From Methanothrix sp. (GTDB taxonomy: Archaea; Halobacteriota; Methanosarcinia; Methanotrichales; Methanotrichaceae): a DNA stretch of 6,997 nt. Under the pieces are notes generated by a model. That model did no database searches. It had not been told where the DNA came from and was given only the letters and a program-made list of their open reading frames with translations. The DNA lies in assembly GCA_003162615.1 (NCBI GenBank), contig PMNG01000118.1, positions 13,517 through 20,513 on the forward strand, written 5' to 3'. Shown piece by piece: positions 5,555-6,997 of this stretch. The first letter of the stretch is position 1. Each line of letters starts with the position of its first letter. The position numbers and the translations under genes are program-made.

Positions 5555-6604
5555 ATGCCGGTACTACGTTTGCCGAAGTTCGGACAACCGGTGAAGTACG
5601 CCTACATCACAGGAAGAGTTAGGGCCATGAAGACCAAGCTCATTCCTCCGGAGATGTATCCGCGGATGCAGTCTATGGACGCGTCCGAGATCGCCAGATA
5701 TCTGGAGGAGACCCAGTATAAGGACGAGATCGATGCTCTGTCCAAGGACTACTCCGGAACCGAGCTTATAGAGCATGCAACCTTCGCCAACCTAGCAAAG
5801 ACCTACAGGAAGCTTCTGGATGTGTCCATAGATGAGCCGCAGTTCCTCATACTTGAGTATCTGAGGCGCTGGGACATCTGGAACATCAAGACCGTGATCC
5901 GTGGCAAGTTCTACGGAGCCACCGATACCGAGATCATGAAGTATCTCGTGCCCGCAGGAGAGCTCGATGCTGAGTTCCTGGACGGACTGACCAAGAAAGG
6001 GACGGTGCAGGAGGTTATATCAGCCTTCGAAGGCACAGATTACTCCAGCGCCCTTGCCCAGTACGATGGCAAGAACCTGGCGTCGCTCGAAAACGCCCTG
6101 GACAAGCTGTACTACTTCAGGATGGAGCGCGCCGTAGGCGGCACCCTGTCCGTAGGAGGTGGCCTGCTGCTGAAATACGTCCGTAGGGAGATAGACATCA
6201 GGAACCTGATAACTCTCTTCAGGATGAATAAGGCGGGCGTCGATGCAGCTATAATACAGGAGAACCTGATCCCCGGAGGAAAGCTCCACGAAGAGCTGAG
6301 CCGCATGGCTGGACAGCCGTTCGGCGAGTTTCTCAGGGGTTTGGAGGGATATCCTTTCTGGAGTTCAATCTCGGATATAGCAACGGCAGATCTCGACGCT
6401 ATGAGCAGGATCGAAGCCAGGCTTAGGGCGTATCTCGTTCGGTATGCTTGGGCTCTTTCGAACTATCATCCGCTATCTATCCTGCCGGTTCTGGGATACA
6501 TGGTTAGCAAGGACACCGAGGTTTCCAACATCAGGAAGATCGTCCGAGGAAAGGAAGCGGGCCTTCCTGCTGAGCTCATAGAAGAGCAAGTGGTGGTGGC
6601 TTAA
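5555..6604 (+). CDS. atpC: A-type ATP synthase subunit C (V-type d homologue)
   Basis: Funnel-shaped socket that joins the AtpK ring to the central stalk of the A1Ao ATP synthase. With the ATG at 5555 it has 349 residues, normal for the family, and is mostly helical with no membrane segment. Recognisable segments are YAYITGRVRAMKTKL near the N-terminus, EIARYLEETQYKDEI in the first third, and the very typical LRRWDIWNIKTVIRGK beginning at residue 103, with a related second half (VRREIDIRNLITLFR) reflecting the internally repeated fold. A GTG at 5546 is in frame and overlaps the atpE stop, but GGTGA at 5545-5549 is correctly spaced only for the ATG at 5555, so the later start is chosen. The stop overlaps the atpF ATG by one base. 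Confidence 0.96.
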   Translation: MPVLRLPKFGQPVKYAYITGRVRAMKTKLIPPEMYPRMQSMDASEIARYLEETQYKDEIDALSKDYSGTELIEHATFANLAKTYRKLLDVSIDEPQFLILEYLRRWDIWNIKTVIRGKFYGATDTEIMKYLVPAGELDAEFLDGLTKKGTVQEVISAFEGTDYSSALAQYDGKNLASLENALDKLYYFRMERAVGGTLSVGGGLLLKYVRREIDIRNLITLFRMNKAGVDAAIIQENLIPGGKLHEELSRMAGQPFGEFLRGLEGYPFWSSISDIATADLDAMSRIEARLRAYLVRYAWALSNYHPLSILPVLGYMVSKDTEVSNIRKIVRGKEAGLPAELIEEQVVVA

Positions 6605-6903
6605 TGGATATCGCTTTTGTTGGTGCGAGCGAGACTGTCCTCGGGTTCAACCTGGCAGGGGTAAAGAAATCTTATGTGGCCAACACCGAGGAGGAGCTGG
6701 TCTCGAAGATTGGCGAGGTTATGGCAGATTCCAATGTAGGAATCCTGGTGTTGAAGCAATCGGATTACAACCGACTCCCGAAGCGGCTTCAAGAGCAGCT
6801 CTCCGAGTCCATCAAGCCTACCATGATTGCCATCGGAACCGAGCAGAGCACAGAGATGAGAGAGAAGATTAAAAGGGCAATAGGTGTTGATTTATGGAAG
6901 TAG
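6604..6903 (+). CDS. atpF: A-type ATP synthase subunit F (central stalk)
   Basis: Small soluble central-stalk subunit that binds subunit D and helps couple rotation to catalysis in the A1 head. At 99 residues it is full length. The N-terminus MDIAFVGASETVLGFNLAGV matches the family pattern of a first beta strand, then glycine and an acidic-Thr turn, then GFxLAG. The middle VGILVLKQSDY is the second core strand and following turn, and the C-terminus EMREKIKRAIGVDL is the usual helix that reaches into the A3B3 head. The ATG at 6604 shares its A with the atpC TAA, and a GGTGG-type ribosome site lies just upstream at 6592-6599. The end overlaps atpA by ten bases. Confidence 0.96.
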   Translation: MDIAFVGASETVLGFNLAGVKKSYVANTEEELVSKIGEVMADSNVGILVLKQSDYNRLPKRLQEQLSESIKPTMIAIGTEQSTEMREKIKRAIGVDLWK

Positions 6904-6997
6904 GGAAAATAAAGCGAGTCGCCGGACCACTAGTTCAGGCTACGGGCCTGAAAGCTTCCATGTACGACCTGGTCCTGGTCGGCGAGGAAGGCCTGAT
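6894..6997 (+). CDS. atpA: A-type ATP synthase subunit A, N-terminal fragment (runs off the right edge)
   Basis: Catalytic ATP-binding subunit of the A1 head. Only 34 codons are inside the window. They read MEVGKIKRVAGPLVQATGL and continue into KASMYDLVLVGEEGL, which is the N-terminal beta-barrel of the family (usual pattern: RVAGPVV, a short stretch, then MYDLVxVG and GLMGEV). The P-loop and other catalytic motifs lie beyond the edge. The ATG at 6894 overlaps the end of atpF, with GGTG at 6883-6886 placed seven bases upstream. In this operon type atpB and atpD are expected to follow, but they cannot be seen here. Confidence 0.95.
   Translation, partial: MEVGKIKRVAGPLVQATGLKASMYDLVLVGEEGL

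Overview
This window reads as ordinary archaeal chromosome, most likely from a methanogenic euryarchaeon. The best guess is a Methanothrix/Methanosaeta-like member of the Methanosarcinales. That rests on the A-type (archaeal) ATP synthase operon order atpH-I-K-E-C-F-A, an archaeal form III RuBisCO next to a class I fructose-1,6-bisphosphatase, GGTGA/GGAGG ribosome binding sites, and TATA-box-like promoters. The genus is an inference from protein style and gene pairing and was not tested by any search.

Layout. (1) Positions 1-437, minus strand: the N-terminal half of a class I fructose-1,6-bisphosphatase, running off the left edge. (2) Positions 438-1016: a long intergenic region separating the divergent fbp and RuBisCO genes. 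It holds a candidate fbp promoter, a 54-codon open frame of uncertain status, small inverted repeats and a candidate RuBisCO promoter. (3) Positions 1017-2180, plus strand: a complete form III RuBisCO large chain with every catalytic residue I checked in place. (4) Positions 2181-2336: a spacer with a good TATA-like box and a small hairpin, probably the promoter and leader of the ATP synthase operon. (5) Positions 2337-6997, plus strand: atpH, atpI, atpK, atpE, atpC, atpF and the first 34 codons of atpA, tightly packed with overlaps except around atpK.

How the genes work together. AtpH and AtpE form the peripheral stalks. AtpI and the AtpK ring form the membrane ion channel and rotor. AtpC couples the ring to the central stalk, AtpF is a central-stalk subunit, and AtpA is the catalytic subunit. 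RuBisCO and FBPase fit either a reductive hexulose-phosphate type carbon cycle or a nucleotide-salvage/gluconeogenesis setting; the window cannot decide between them.

I found no mobile element, CRISPR array, tRNA, rRNA or clearly new system. The points most worth a second look are the FBPase-RuBisCO pairing, unusual residues in RuBisCO loop 6, the ion-binding residues of the c subunit, the insulated position of atpK with a hairpin behind it, and the uncertain small frame between fbp and rbcL.
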